A model generated the notes under the pieces. The model was not told the DNA's origin, did not search any database, and was given only the letters and a program-made list of their open reading frames with translations. This document shows positions 16,769 through 25,756 of a stretch of 64,000 nucleotides of DNA, piece by piece. The translations under genes were made by a program, and so were the position numbers. Each line of letters starts with the position of its first letter. The stretch's first letter is position 1. This DNA is from Kitasatospora sp. NBC_00458 (lineage in GTDB: Bacteria > Actinomycetota > Actinomycetes > Streptomycetales > Streptomycetaceae), in NCBI RefSeq assembly GCF_036013975.1, contig NZ_CP107904.1, positions 186,001-250,000 of the forward strand, given 5' to 3'.

Positions 16769-17662
16769 ATGACCACCGTCCCCACGTACGCTCCGCCCGC
16801 AGTCACCCCCGGCCACCCCACCGCGGTGCCCGCCCCGCGCCCGGCCGCGCCGTCGCCCGCCGTCTACACCGTCGCACTCGCCCGGGACGAGGACGACGTC
16901 CGCGCCGCCCAGCGGCTGCGCCACCGCGTCTTCGCCGCCGAACTCGGCGCCACCCTGCACAGCCCGGTCGCGGGGCTGGACGTCGACCCGTTCGACGAGT
17001 TCTGCGACCACCTGCTGGTCCGCGAGGGCGAGGACGGCACCGTGGTCGGCACCTACCGGCTGCTCCGCCCCGAAGCCGCCCGCCGGGCCGGCCGGCTCTA
17101 CTCGGACGGTGAGTTCGACCTCCGCAACCTGACGCCGCTGCGCGACGGGCTGGTCGAGCTCGGCCGCTCCTGCATCGCCCCCGAGCACCGGGGCAACGGC
17201 GCCGTCATCAACCTGATGTGGGGCGGCATCGCCCGCTACCTCGCCGACACCGGCAACACCTGGGTCGGCGGCTGCTGCTCGATCCCCCTGGAGGACGGCG
17301 GCGCGACCGCGGCGCGGGTCTGGGACACCGTCAGCGCCAAGCACCTCGCCCCGGAGGAGTACCGGGTCGCGCCGCACCGGCTCTGGGACTCGACCGGCGT
17401 GCCGCGGGCCGAGCGGGCGCCGATCCCGGCCCTGCTCCGCGGTTACCTGCGGCTGGGCGCCTGGGTCTGCGGCGAGCCCGCCCACGACCCGGACTTCGAC
17501 ACCGCCGACCTGTACGTGCTGCTCTCGCTGGAGCGGACCGACCCCCGCTACCTGCGGCACTTCCTCTCCGGCGTGGGCGGGGTGACCGGGGCCCCCGCGG
17601 GCGCCGTCCCGGCGGGGTCCGCCGCACCCGGCACCGCCGAACCCGCGGGACCGGTCTCATGA
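16769..17662 (+). CDS. olsB: GNAT-fold N-acyltransferase, OlsB-like (lyso-ornithine lipid synthesis)
   Basis: The protein has 297 aa from the ATG at 16769 with GGAGGG eight bases upstream. After a Pro/Ala-rich tail the catalytic domain starts at about residue 30: RLRHRVFAAELGA is the typical entry of the OlsB/hemolysin-like GNAT family, DEFCDHLLVRE and VGTYRLLRPE follow, and ELGRSCIAPEHRGN is the acyl-donor loop. OlsB attaches a 3-hydroxyacyl chain from ACP to the alpha-amino group of ornithine. Its stop overlaps the start of the following PlsC-type gene by four bases (ATGA), the olsB-olsA order known from Streptomyces, which supports the assignment. Confidence 0.8.
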   Translation: MTTVPTYAPPAVTPGHPTAVPAPRPAAPSPAVYTVALARDEDDVRAAQRLRHRVFAAELGATLHSPVAGLDVDPFDEFCDHLLVREGEDGTVVGTYRLLRPEAARRAGRLYSDGEFDLRNLTPLRDGLVELGRSCIAPEHRGNGAVINLMWGGIARYLADTGNTWVGGCCSIPLEDGGATAARVWDTVSAKHLAPEEYRVAPHRLWDSTGVPRAERAPIPALLRGYLRLGAWVCGEPAHDPDFDTADLYVLLSLERTDPRYLRHFLSGVGGVTGAPAGAVPAGSAAPGTAEPAGPVS

Positions 17663-18483
17663 GCGTCTGGCTGCCCACCGCGTCCTGCACTCCCGAGACC
17701 TGCCTGACCGACCCGGCACCGACGGTCGCGCTCCCCCTGCGGGTGCTGCGGCTGGCCGCCTGCCTGCTGGTCCTGGCCACCGGCCTGACCCTCACCCGGC
17801 CGGTGAGCGTGCTGCCCGGGCGGGTGCGCGACCGGCTGGCCCGGTTCTGGGCCCGCACGCTGCTCGGATCGCTCGGCGTGACGGTGCGGGTCGTCCCCGC
17901 CCCCGGCGACCGGCAGGTCCCGCGGCACTCCGGCGTGCTCCTGGTCGCCAACCACGTCTCCTGGCTGGACATCCCGCTCATCGCGGCCGTCCGGCCCGGC
18001 CGTTCGCTGGCCAAGACCGAGGTGCGCCACTGGCCGGTGCTCGGCCGGATGGTCACCTGGGGCGGCACGGTCTTCCTGGACCGCGACCGGCTGCGCGCCC
18101 TGCCCGGCACGGTCGCCGAGGTGGCCGCCGTGCTGCGGGACGGCCACCCGATGGTCGTCTTCCCCGAGGGCTCCACCTGGTGCGGGCGGGAGAGCGGCCG
18201 GTTCCGCCCGGCCTTCTTCGAGGCCGCCGTCCGGGCGGGCGCCCCCGTCCAGCCGATGACGATCCGCTACCGGCTGACCGACGGGCGGGCGACCAGCGCA
18301 CCCGCCTTCGTCGGGGAGGACGGACTGGTCACCTCCCTCGCCCGGGTGGTCGCGGTCCGGGGACTGGTGGCGGAACTGACCTTCCGTCCGCCGATCCCGG
18401 CCCCCGCCCCGCACGCCGCCCGGTGGGGTGCGCGCCGGGAACTGGCCCGCGCCGCCCAGGCGGCGGTGGAGGGCGTCCGCTGA
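17659..18483 (+). CDS. olsA: 1-acyl-glycerol-3-phosphate acyltransferase family, OlsA-like
   Basis: The protein has 274 aa and overlaps olsB by ATGA. A hydrophobic N-terminal segment (LRLAACLLVLATGLTL) anchors it to the membrane. The PlsC motifs are intact: NHVSWLD (HX4D catalytic pair) near residue 95, FLDRDR near 140, FPEGSTW near 170, and a following PVQPMTIRY strand. With OlsB it would complete ornithine lipid by O-acylation of lyso-ornithine lipid. A plain phosphatidic-acid acyltransferase is the alternative, made less likely by the neighbour. Confidence 0.8.
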   Translation: MSVWLPTASCTPETCLTDPAPTVALPLRVLRLAACLLVLATGLTLTRPVSVLPGRVRDRLARFWARTLLGSLGVTVRVVPAPGDRQVPRHSGVLLVANHVSWLDIPLIAAVRPGRSLAKTEVRHWPVLGRMVTWGGTVFLDRDRLRALPGTVAEVAAVLRDGHPMVVFPEGSTWCGRESGRFRPAFFEAAVRAGAPVQPMTIRYRLTDGRATSAPAFVGEDGLVTSLARVVAVRGLVAELTFRPPIPAPAPHAARWGARRELARAAQAAVEGVR

Positions 18484-18703
18484 GGCCGGCGCGGCGGCCG
18501 GACGGCGCACCCGACCGGCCGCCCCTCCGGCCGTCCCCCTGACCCGCTTCGACCCGGCCCGTCTCCGCTCGGCCCGGCCCGTGACCCGACCGGAACAGGC
18601 TCCCCGCCCCCACCCGACCGACCCGCCCACCGGTTCCCCGGCGACTGCCGGGCAACCGGCAGACGAACACTTCCCTTCGGCCACAGCCCTCGTTCCAGCG
18701 CCT

Positions 18704-18722
18704 GACAGCATGTCAGACATGC
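18704..18722. promoter_or_regulatory. Palindromic regulatory site upstream of the exported-protein operon
   Basis: GCATGTC-A-GACATGC (18708-18722) is a perfect 15-base palindrome 30 bases before the start codon. The overlapping 14-mer GACAGCATGTCAGA (18704-18717) recurs exactly at 51548-51561 in front of qcrB. Confidence 0.45.
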
Positions 18723-18751
18723 TTCCAGGCAGACATGTTGAAGAGCCGGCC

Positions 18752-19954
18752 ATGCGGATCGAGGGCCCCCGTCCGTTCTTCCTGCGCCGCCCGGGGTTCG
18801 TCCGGACGGCCGGGGTGGCACTCGCGGTGTTCCTGATCTCCTCGGTGCCACTGGCGTTCAACGGGAACCTCCTGCTGCCGATCGAGCCCGTGGTCACCCT
18901 GAGGGGCCGGATGGGCTCCAAGGCGGACTTCTTCGAGGACGCGGAGGTCAAACGGATCCTCATGGGCCACCGCATCCGGGTCGACGTGTCCGACGCGGGC
19001 TCGCGGCTGGTGGCGGAGGGCGACCTCTCGCAGTTCGACTTCGTCTTCCCCTCCGGACAGCCGGCCGCCACCGAGATCTTCCGGCGGCGCACCCGCGACA
19101 AGGCGTACCTCAAGAGCTACCGGCCGTTCTCCAGCCCGTTGATCCTGGCCACCTACCGCGAGTACGCGGAGACCCTGGTGTCCGCCATGGTGGCCAAACC
19201 CCAGCCGAACCGCGACAGCCCCGAGCGGCTGTACTACACCATCAACCTGGCGGCCTTCCTCCGGGACGTCCGCGCCGGGAAGACCTGGAACGACCTCGGC
19301 ATCCGCGAGCACGGCGCCACCAACGGCAACGTCGTGACGGCCCAGACCTCGAACGTCTGCGAGTCGAACTCGGCCGGCACCTACCTGGCCCAGGTCGCCT
19401 TCACCGAGAACGGGAACTCCGTCCCGCAGACCAGCGACGACACCGCCGCGCTCGCGGAGCGGATCAAACCCCTGCTGGAAGTCCAGGGCATGCCCGGCTC
19501 CGACGTGTTCGACCCCTACACCTACCAGGACGGCCGGGAGATCGCCCCCGTCGTGGTGGCGTACGAGCACCAGTACCTCGCCTACCAGGCCAGGTACCGC
19601 AAGGCCAACGGCACGGCCGACAGCCGGCGGGTGCTGCTCTACCCCGAGAACCAGTCCCTCACCCAGTCCGAGTTCATCGCGCTCGACCCCCGCGCCGACA
19701 AGCTCGGCGAACTGATCCTCAACGACGGCGAACTGCGGACCCGCGCCACCGAGCTCGGCTTCCACATCCCACCCCGCCCGACGGACAAGGACCCGCTCGG
19801 GGACTTCCTGCGCAAACGCGGAATACCCGTCCCCGACTCCGGCACCGACGACACCCGCACCTCGATGCCGACCCTCGACCGGCTGGAGCAGATGATCGTG
19901 CGCGTCGGCGACTGCAAGGCGGTCCAGCCTCCGGCCGCGGCGGCCGCGCCGTGA
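18752..19954 (+). CDS. Exported or membrane-anchored protein of unknown function
   Basis: The protein has 400 aa from the ATG at 18752 (GAAGAG upstream); in-frame ATGs at 18710 and 18719 are possible. One N-terminal helix (TAGVALAVFLISSVPLAFNG) would anchor or export it. The mature part has alternating strands and helices, including a region (GDLSQFDFVFPSGQPAATE) that resembles periplasmic binding-protein folds, and a single Cys pair candidate (NVCESN and GDCKAV). I recognise no family with certainty. It is translationally coupled (GTGA) to a solute-binding lipoprotein, so the two probably act together outside the membrane. Confidence 0.65.
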   Translation: MRIEGPRPFFLRRPGFVRTAGVALAVFLISSVPLAFNGNLLLPIEPVVTLRGRMGSKADFFEDAEVKRILMGHRIRVDVSDAGSRLVAEGDLSQFDFVFPSGQPAATEIFRRRTRDKAYLKSYRPFSSPLILATYREYAETLVSAMVAKPQPNRDSPERLYYTINLAAFLRDVRAGKTWNDLGIREHGATNGNVVTAQTSNVCESNSAGTYLAQVAFTENGNSVPQTSDDTAALAERIKPLLEVQGMPGSDVFDPYTYQDGREIAPVVVAYEHQYLAYQARYRKANGTADSRRVLLYPENQSLTQSEFIALDPRADKLGELILNDGELRTRATELGFHIPPRPTDKDPLGDFLRKRGIPVPDSGTDDTRTSMPTLDRLEQMIVRVGDCKAVQPPAAAAAP

Positions 19955-21084
19955 CCGCCCGACCGGCCCGCCCGCACCGTCCGCCCGGCCGCGCCGCCCG
20001 GGCACTGACCCGTGCCCTGCTGGCGCTGGCCCTGCTCACCCCCGCCGCCCTCACGACGTCCTGCGCCCCGGCCTCCGGCGGGTCCACCACCCTGACCGTC
20101 CTGGCCAGCTCGGAACTCGTCGACATGGAACCGCTGCTGACGGACCTGAAGCGCGAGACCGGCATCACCATGGCCCTGGAGTTCCGGGGCACCGTCGACG
20201 CCAGTACCGAGATCGGCGCCCGACCCGGCCGGTACGACCTCGCCTGGCTCGCCTCCGACCGCTGGCTCCGCCTCGACCGCAAGGACTCCGGCACCGGCAC
20301 CCCGCTGCCGCCCGCCACCCGCACCATGCTGTCCCCGCTCGCCATCGGCCTGAAGCCGGCCGCCGCCGAACGGCTGCGGCACACCGGAGCGGACACGGCG
20401 GCCTCCTGGGCGGACATCGCCGCCGACGCCGCCGCGGGCTCGCTCCGCTACGCCCTCGCCGACCCCGGCGCGACCAACAGCGGCCTGGCGGCACTCGTCG
20501 CCGTGGCGTCCGCCGTCACCGGCACCGGCCGGGTGCTGCGCCCCGAGGACGTCGAGACCGACCTCCTGCGCGGCTTCCTGGTCGGACGGACGGTCACCGC
20601 GCCGACCACCAGCCGGCTGATCGACGCCTACGTCCAACAGCAGGACCGCACCGACGCCCTGATCGCGTACGAGTCGGACCTGCTCGTCCTCAACGCCGGA
20701 GACCGGCTCCGCGAACCGCTGGAGATCGTCTACCCGCGGGACGGCATGGTGCTCTCCGACTACCCGCTCCTGCTGCTCGACCCGGCCAAGCGCGCCTCCT
20801 ACGACCGGGTGGTCGACTGGCTGCTGAAGCCGTCGACCCAGGAGAGGATCATGCGGCAGACGCTCCGGCGCCCGGTGGACCCGACCCTCCGCCGCGACCC
20901 GCGCCTCGCGCACTCGATCGGCAACGCCCTGTACTTCCCGGACCAGCCCCAGGTGGTGCGGCGGCTGCTGGACCACTACACGGCGGACACCGCGGGCTCC
21001 CCGGCCTCCGCCCCGCGCCCCACCCCGGACCAGCCAGCGCACCCCGTCCCGAACCCCGTCCCGAACCCCTCGTCGAACCCGTGA
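19951..21084 (+). CDS. Solute-binding-protein-like lipoprotein
   Basis: The protein has 377 aa. The GTG start overlaps the previous stop. The signal peptide ends in the lipobox LTTSC with Cys38 as lipidation site. The mature domain begins TTLTVLASSELVDMEPLL, the first strand of an extracellular solute-binding protein (SBP_bac_11-like, often found fused to VWA domains), and contains SDYPLLLLDPAKRASYDRVVDWLLKP-type helices near the C-terminus. The end is a Pro/Ser/Asn tail. No transporter permease is nearby, so it may not be a transport protein. Binding proteins of this group occur with VWA or TelA-type genes, absent here. Confidence 0.7.
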   Translation: MTARPARPHRPPGRAARALTRALLALALLTPAALTTSCAPASGGSTTLTVLASSELVDMEPLLTDLKRETGITMALEFRGTVDASTEIGARPGRYDLAWLASDRWLRLDRKDSGTGTPLPPATRTMLSPLAIGLKPAAAERLRHTGADTAASWADIAADAAAGSLRYALADPGATNSGLAALVAVASAVTGTGRVLRPEDVETDLLRGFLVGRTVTAPTTSRLIDAYVQQQDRTDALIAYESDLLVLNAGDRLREPLEIVYPRDGMVLSDYPLLLLDPAKRASYDRVVDWLLKPSTQERIMRQTLRRPVDPTLRRDPRLAHSIGNALYFPDQPQVVRRLLDHYTADTAGSPASAPRPTPDQPAHPVPNPVPNPSSNP

Positions 21085-21099
21085 AGGAGAGCAGCGACC

Positions 21100-21885
21100 G
21101 TGTTCACGAAGCTCTGGTGGAGTGAGTGGTGGCACTGGCTGGTGCTCTGGTCGGTCGCCGCGGGCAGCCTGCTCTTCCTCGCCGGCCACGTCGGCCGGGA
21201 GGCGCTCCGCAGCAGACGGCTCACCGGCCCCGCCGTCACCGACGGCATCTGCCTCTACCTCGACGAACGGGGCATCACCGACCAGTACCAGACGGGCCGG
21301 CACTCCGCGGCGCTCACCCAGGAGGTCGAGCGGCGGACCAGCAAGACCACGGGCGCCGCGGTCCAGGTACCGGGCAGCGGGGTCGAGGCCCACGGGGCGA
21401 CCGCCGAGGAGCTCGTCACCCGGTACGTCGAGACCCATCAGCCGATCGAGGTGATCGGCGTCCTGGTCAAGGTGCTGGAGAAGGACAACGGGATCGTCCA
21501 CGCCAACCTGAAGACCGGCACCGTCCGGAACAACGCCGCGCTCGCCCGGCTGCTCGGCGGCACCGGCCAGTACGACCCGCACACGGCGGTCGTCCTGCTG
21601 AGCGACGCCGAGGACTACGTGCTCCTCAAGGGCAGGTTCCGGACGGCCCACCGGACCTCGACCGCGCCCGGCGGCACCACCGTGTTCCTCGCCTCCTACG
21701 GCCCCGCGACCGCCGCCACCACCGCCGCCGCACCGGCCGCCCACGTCAGGGTCGTCTGCGACAACGCCGGGCTGCGCACCCACGATCCCAGCACCGAGTT
21801 CTCCGGGAGCTGCCTCGGCAAGGTGAAGAGCTGGAACGGCGAGGACGGCGTGCTGGAGGTCCGCGCCGTCGCGATCTTCCACTGA
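21100..21885 (+). CDS. Membrane-anchored protein of unknown function
   Basis: The protein has 261 aa. The GTG start has AAGGAG ten bases upstream, 15 bases after the lipoprotein stop, so it is the third gene of the operon. A Trp-rich N-terminus (WWSEWWHWLVLW) leads into one membrane helix ending at residue 30. The rest looks soluble and alternates strands and helices, with VIGVLVKVLEKDNGIVHANL and TAVVLLSDAEDYVLLKGRF. Two Cys near the C-terminus (VVCDNA, GSCLG) could form a disulfide, supporting an extracytoplasmic location. I do not recognise the family. Confidence 0.65.
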   Translation: MFTKLWWSEWWHWLVLWSVAAGSLLFLAGHVGREALRSRRLTGPAVTDGICLYLDERGITDQYQTGRHSAALTQEVERRTSKTTGAAVQVPGSGVEAHGATAEELVTRYVETHQPIEVIGVLVKVLEKDNGIVHANLKTGTVRNNAALARLLGGTGQYDPHTAVVLLSDAEDYVLLKGRFRTAHRTSTAPGGTTVFLASYGPATAATTAAAPAAHVRVVCDNAGLRTHDPSTEFSGSCLGKVKSWNGEDGVLEVRAVAIFH

Positions 21886-21988
21886 GCGCCCACCGGGGCG
21901 GCCCGCCGGGCCCGCCCACCCGGACCGCTCCGCCGGGGGGCCGGACACACCCGCACCCGGACCCCCCTCAGCTGCGCCCGTCCCCCAC

Positions 21989-23569
21989 TCACCCGCGCGC
22001 GGCCCCGGCCCGGGCCTTCGGCGGTGCACCGGCCCCGACCGGCGGCGGCCCCGGCCGCGCGGCGGGGCGGAGCAGGACGGCCACCACGACCGCGGCGACC
22101 GCCAGCACCACCGAGCCGCAGCGCACCGCGAGCTGGATGCCGGCCGCGAAGGCGCCGTCCATCGCGGCCCGGACGGCGGCGGGCGGTTCGCCCCCCGGGA
22201 CGGCGCCGCCGGCCCCGGTGGCCGCGCCCGCCAGCGCGTCGACCGTCCGGCCGACCGTCTCCGGCGGGACACCGAGCCGGCCGAGCGAGTCGGTGAGGGC
22301 GGCGGTCAGCCGGTGGGTCAGCACCGCGCCGAGGACCGCGATGCCGAGCACGCCGCCGAGCTCGCGCAGGGTGTTCACGGTCGCCGAGGCGGTGCCGATG
22401 CGGTCCGGCGGGACCCGCCGGAGGACGGTGATCGACACCGGGGTGAAGGTCATCCCCATGCCCAGTCCGAGCACGAGCAGCGTCCACACGTACTCCGGGT
22501 ACCGGGCGTGCTCGCCGTACAGCGAGAGGCCCGCCAGTCCGAACGCGCAGAGCGCCAGGCCGAGCACCAGCGGCAGCCGGGGCCCGTGCCGGCCGGCCAG
22601 CCGGGCCGCGAGGGGGCCGGCCACGACGATCATCGCGGTCATCGGCAGCCCCGCGACCCCCGCGGCGGTCGGCGACCAGTCCAGGACGCCCTGCATCAGC
22701 AGCGGGAGGAAGAACAGCGCGCCGAACATGCCGAAGCTCACCGTGAACCCGCCGAGCAGCGCACCGACGAGCACGCCGTCGCGGAACAGCCGCAGGTCCA
22801 GCATCGGCTCGGCGATCCGCAGTTCGAGCAGCAGGAAGGCGGCCAGCAGCAGGACCGCGGCCAGGGCCGAGCCCAGCACCCGCCCGTCGGTCCAGCCCCG
22901 GGCCGGACCCTCCACCAGGGCGTGCACACCGGCCCCCAGGCCGGCCGCGGAGAGGACGAGTCCTCCCAGGTCGATCCGGCGGGCGCGCGGCGGGACGGCG
23001 GGGAGCACGCGGCCCGCCAGCACCAGCGCGGCGACGCCGATCGGGACGTTGATCCAGAACACGCTCGCCCAGCCGAGGTTCTCGACCATGGGCCCGCCGA
23101 CCACCGGGCCGACCGCGAGGCCGAGCGCGGAGACGCCGGACCAGCGGCCGATCGCCCGGGTCCGCTCCCGTTCGTCGGTGAAGACGTGCCGAATGATCGC
23201 CAGGCTCCCGGGGGTGAGCAGCGCGGCGCCGACCCCTTGGAGCATCCGGGCGGCGACCAGCTGCCCGACCGAGCCGGCGAGCCCCGCGGCGGCCGAGCCT
23301 GCGGTGAACAGCCCGAGGCCCACCCGGAAGACCGTGGTGCGGCCGTAGCGGTCACCGAGGGCGCCACCGGTGAGCAGCAGCGCGGCGAAGACGAGGCTGT
23401 AGCCCTCGGCCACCCATTGGAGGCCGGAGATCCCGGCGTCGAGCTCCTGCCCGATGCGGGGCAGGGCGTTGCCGACGATGACGTTGTCCAGCATGGACAT
23501 GAACATGGTGATGCAGAGCGTCGCCAGCGCGAGCCCCGGTCGGGCGCCGCGCGCCCCGGTCTCCCCCAT
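21989..23569 (-). CDS. MFS drug:proton antiporter, DHA2 (EmrB/QacA) family
   Basis: The protein has 526 aa from the ATG at 23569 with AGGAGGA upstream. It has 14 predicted membrane helices. DHA2 signatures are visible: MSMLDNVIVGNALPRIGQEL (motif D1, helix 1), GGALGDRYGRTTVFRVGL (motif A) and ALLTPGSLAIIRHVF near helix 4-5. An Ala/Pro-rich cytoplasmic tail ends the protein. It lies back to back with a TetR gene, with two perfect CTAAC/GTTAG palindromes between them. That is the standard arrangement for a repressor-controlled multidrug exporter. Confidence 0.88.
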   Translation of the reverse strand: MGETGARGARPGLALATLCITMFMSMLDNVIVGNALPRIGQELDAGISGLQWVAEGYSLVFAALLLTGGALGDRYGRTTVFRVGLGLFTAGSAAAGLAGSVGQLVAARMLQGVGAALLTPGSLAIIRHVFTDERERTRAIGRWSGVSALGLAVGPVVGGPMVENLGWASVFWINVPIGVAALVLAGRVLPAVPPRARRIDLGGLVLSAAGLGAGVHALVEGPARGWTDGRVLGSALAAVLLLAAFLLLELRIAEPMLDLRLFRDGVLVGALLGGFTVSFGMFGALFFLPLLMQGVLDWSPTAAGVAGLPMTAMIVVAGPLAARLAGRHGPRLPLVLGLALCAFGLAGLSLYGEHARYPEYVWTLLVLGLGMGMTFTPVSITVLRRVPPDRIGTASATVNTLRELGGVLGIAVLGAVLTHRLTAALTDSLGRLGVPPETVGRTVDALAGAATGAGGAVPGGEPPAAVRAAMDGAFAAGIQLAVRCGSVVLAVAAVVVAVLLRPAARPGPPPVGAGAPPKARAGAARG

Positions 23570-23592
23570 CAGCGGGTCCTCCTCCTTTCGGG

Positions 23593-23648
23593 CCCCTAAC
23601 ACCGTTAGGGGCGATCGACACGGGACAGCGTGCACCTAACAGTGTTAG
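23593..23648. promoter_or_regulatory. Paired TetR operators between the MFS and tetR genes
   Basis: CCCCTAAC-ACC-GTTAGGGG (23593-23611) and CTAACA-G-TGTTAG (23636-23648) are both perfect inverted repeats with the same CTAAC core. The first is close to the MFS start, the second covers the tetR upstream region, so each gene probably has one site. Confidence 0.65.
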
Positions 23649-23740
23649 ATTGCAAGCGGGATTTCCGGACCGCACGGGGACCGGGCCCGGCCGCCGCACC
23701 GCACGGACCAGGCGGCCCGATCGACGGAGGCGAGGAGCCC

Positions 23741-24418
23741 ATGCCGGCGGACGACGGCGCAGCACCGGCACTCACCCGGGACGCCCTGACCCGGGCCGCC
23801 CTGCGGGTACTGGAGCGGGACGGCCTCGCGGGCCTGTCGATGCGGAAGGTGGCCGCCGAGGTCGGCGTCAAGGCCGCCTCGCTGTACTGGCACGTCCGGA
23901 ACAAGGAGGAGCTGCTGGACCTCCTGAACGACGCCCTGATGGCCGAGGTCGAGGCGCCGCCGCGCGAGGGCGACTGGCGCACCCAGCTCCGCGCGTACTG
24001 CGAGCGCTACCGCGACCACCTGCTGGGCAAGCGGGACGCGGCCAAGGTCGTCGCCGGCCGGCTGGCCCCCGGCCCGAACCTCTTCCGCCTGATGGAGGAG
24101 CAGCTGGACCGCCTGCGCGAGGCGGGCTTCTCCGCCGCGGACGCCGCCATGGTGTCCTACCTGCTCGGCGCCTACGTCCAGGGCTTCGTGCTCCAGGAGC
24201 AGTCGCCCGTGGTGTCCGCCGATGCCACCGGCGCCGGCTGGCGGGAGATCACCGAGGCCACCGCCGAACGGTTCCGCTCGCTGCCGCCGGGAGAGTTCCC
24301 CAACCTGGTCGCGATGGCCGGCGACCTCACCGGGCCCGGTCTGGACGCCCGGTTCGCCTTCGGCCTCGACCGGATCCTCGACGGGCTGGCCGGGCTGCTG
24401 CCGCCCGGACCGCGCTGA
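23741..24418 (+). CDS. TetR-family repressor
   Basis: The protein has 225 aa from the ATG at 23741 with GAGGAG six bases upstream. The N-terminal HTH (residues about 15-55) reads LSMRKVAAEVGVKAASLYWHVRNKEELLDLL, the form seen in TetR_C-type repressors. The rest is the all-helical ligand domain. It is divergent from the DHA2 exporter and probably represses it through the CTAAC/GTTAG sites. The ligand is unknown. Confidence 0.88.
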   Translation: MPADDGAAPALTRDALTRAALRVLERDGLAGLSMRKVAAEVGVKAASLYWHVRNKEELLDLLNDALMAEVEAPPREGDWRTQLRAYCERYRDHLLGKRDAAKVVAGRLAPGPNLFRLMEEQLDRLREAGFSAADAAMVSYLLGAYVQGFVLQEQSPVVSADATGAGWREITEATAERFRSLPPGEFPNLVAMAGDLTGPGLDARFAFGLDRILDGLAGLLPPGPR

Positions 24419-24584
24419 CGCCGCTCCCGCCCGCCGCTCCCGCCCCCACCCCCGTGGTAGTCCGGCGGACCGCGGCAGGCCGGGGAGCGGGCCGAACGAC
24501 GCCGCGTCAGAAACCGTTCGACCGCGGCCCGTTCGGGGGGTAGCCTCGCGAGCACCCCGACCCACGCCCCGAGGAGGCCGCACC

Positions 24585-25562
24585 ATGCCCGAGCTCCACC
24601 CGATCGGCGAGCCGTACGCGGAGGGACTGCTGGACGTGGGCGACGGCAACCGGATCCACTGGGAGGCCTCCGGCAACCCGGCGGGCAAGCCGGCCCTGGT
24701 GGTGCACGGCGGACCGGGCTCCGGGCTCAACACCGGCAACCGGAGGTACTTCGACCCCGAGCGCTACCACCTGGTCCTCTTCAGCCAGCGCGGCTGCGGC
24801 CGCAGCGAGCCGCACGCGGCCGACCCCGCCACCAGCCTGGAGCACAACACCACCGCGCACCTGATCGCCGACATGGAGCGGCTGCGCGAGCACCTGGGCA
24901 TCGAGAAGTGGCTGCTGTACGGCGGCTCCTGGGGGTCCACGCTGATCCTCGCCTACGCCCAGGCCCACCCCGAACGGGTGTCGGAGATCGTGATCTGCGC
25001 CGTCACGATGACCCGGCCGGAGGAGGTCGACTGGCTCTACCGGGGCGTCGGCCGGCTGCTGCCCGGCCCGTGGGAGGCGTTCCGCGACGCCCTGCCGCCC
25101 GAGGACCGGGAGGGCGACCTGGTGTCCGCGTACAGCCGACTCCTGAACAGCCCGGACGCGGCGGTCCGGAGCAAGGCCGCGCACGACTGGGCGACCTGGG
25201 AGGACGCGGTGATCGCCCACGAGTCGCAGGGCTCCCCGAACGCCTACACCGGTCGGCCGACCGAGGCGCTGATGGCCTTCACCCGGATCACCGCCCACTA
25301 CTTCTCCCGCGACGCCTTCCTGGAGGACGGCCAACTCCTCCGCGACGCGCACCGGTTGGCCGGGATCCCCGGCGTGCTCATCCACGGGAGGCTGGACCTG
25401 AGCTGCCCGCTGGAGACCCCGTGGTCACTCGCCAGGGCCTGGCCCGACGCCGAGCTGACGGTCGTCGACGACGCCGGGCACACCGGCTCCCCGGTGATGC
25501 GCCGGACCATCCTCGACGCGCTGGAGCGGTTCGCCGGGCCGGCCCGGGACAGCAGCGGGTGA
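24585..25562 (+). CDS. pip: Proline iminopeptidase (alpha/beta hydrolase)
   Basis: The protein has 325 aa, the normal length, with GAGGAGG upstream. The oxyanion motif HGGPGSG is near residue 43, the nucleophile elbow GGSWGS near 113, the acid in HGRLDLSCP near 270 and the catalytic His in DDAGHTGS near 297. FSQRGCGRSEPHA is the conserved DQRG(C/A)GRS region with Ser in place of Asp. It removes N-terminal proline from peptides in the cytoplasm. It stands alone, with no operon partner. Confidence 0.9.
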   Translation: MPELHPIGEPYAEGLLDVGDGNRIHWEASGNPAGKPALVVHGGPGSGLNTGNRRYFDPERYHLVLFSQRGCGRSEPHAADPATSLEHNTTAHLIADMERLREHLGIEKWLLYGGSWGSTLILAYAQAHPERVSEIVICAVTMTRPEEVDWLYRGVGRLLPGPWEAFRDALPPEDREGDLVSAYSRLLNSPDAAVRSKAAHDWATWEDAVIAHESQGSPNAYTGRPTEALMAFTRITAHYFSRDAFLEDGQLLRDAHRLAGIPGVLIHGRLDLSCPLETPWSLARAWPDAELTVVDDAGHTGSPVMRRTILDALERFAGPARDSSG

Positions 25563-25756
25563 CGGCACCCCGACGCTCCGCACCCGCCCGGCCCGCCCGC
25601 GGCCCCGATCCGGCACGGATGGTGACGGGGCATCAACGGTCCGCGTCCGGGGGGTGACAGGTCGGCCCCGGACTCCGACACTGGAGGGGAGAAGCTCCCC
25701 CACCAACGGGTCGACCGGTACCGGTCGGTGCCGGCCGCGGAGAGGGCAGGCCGGCC

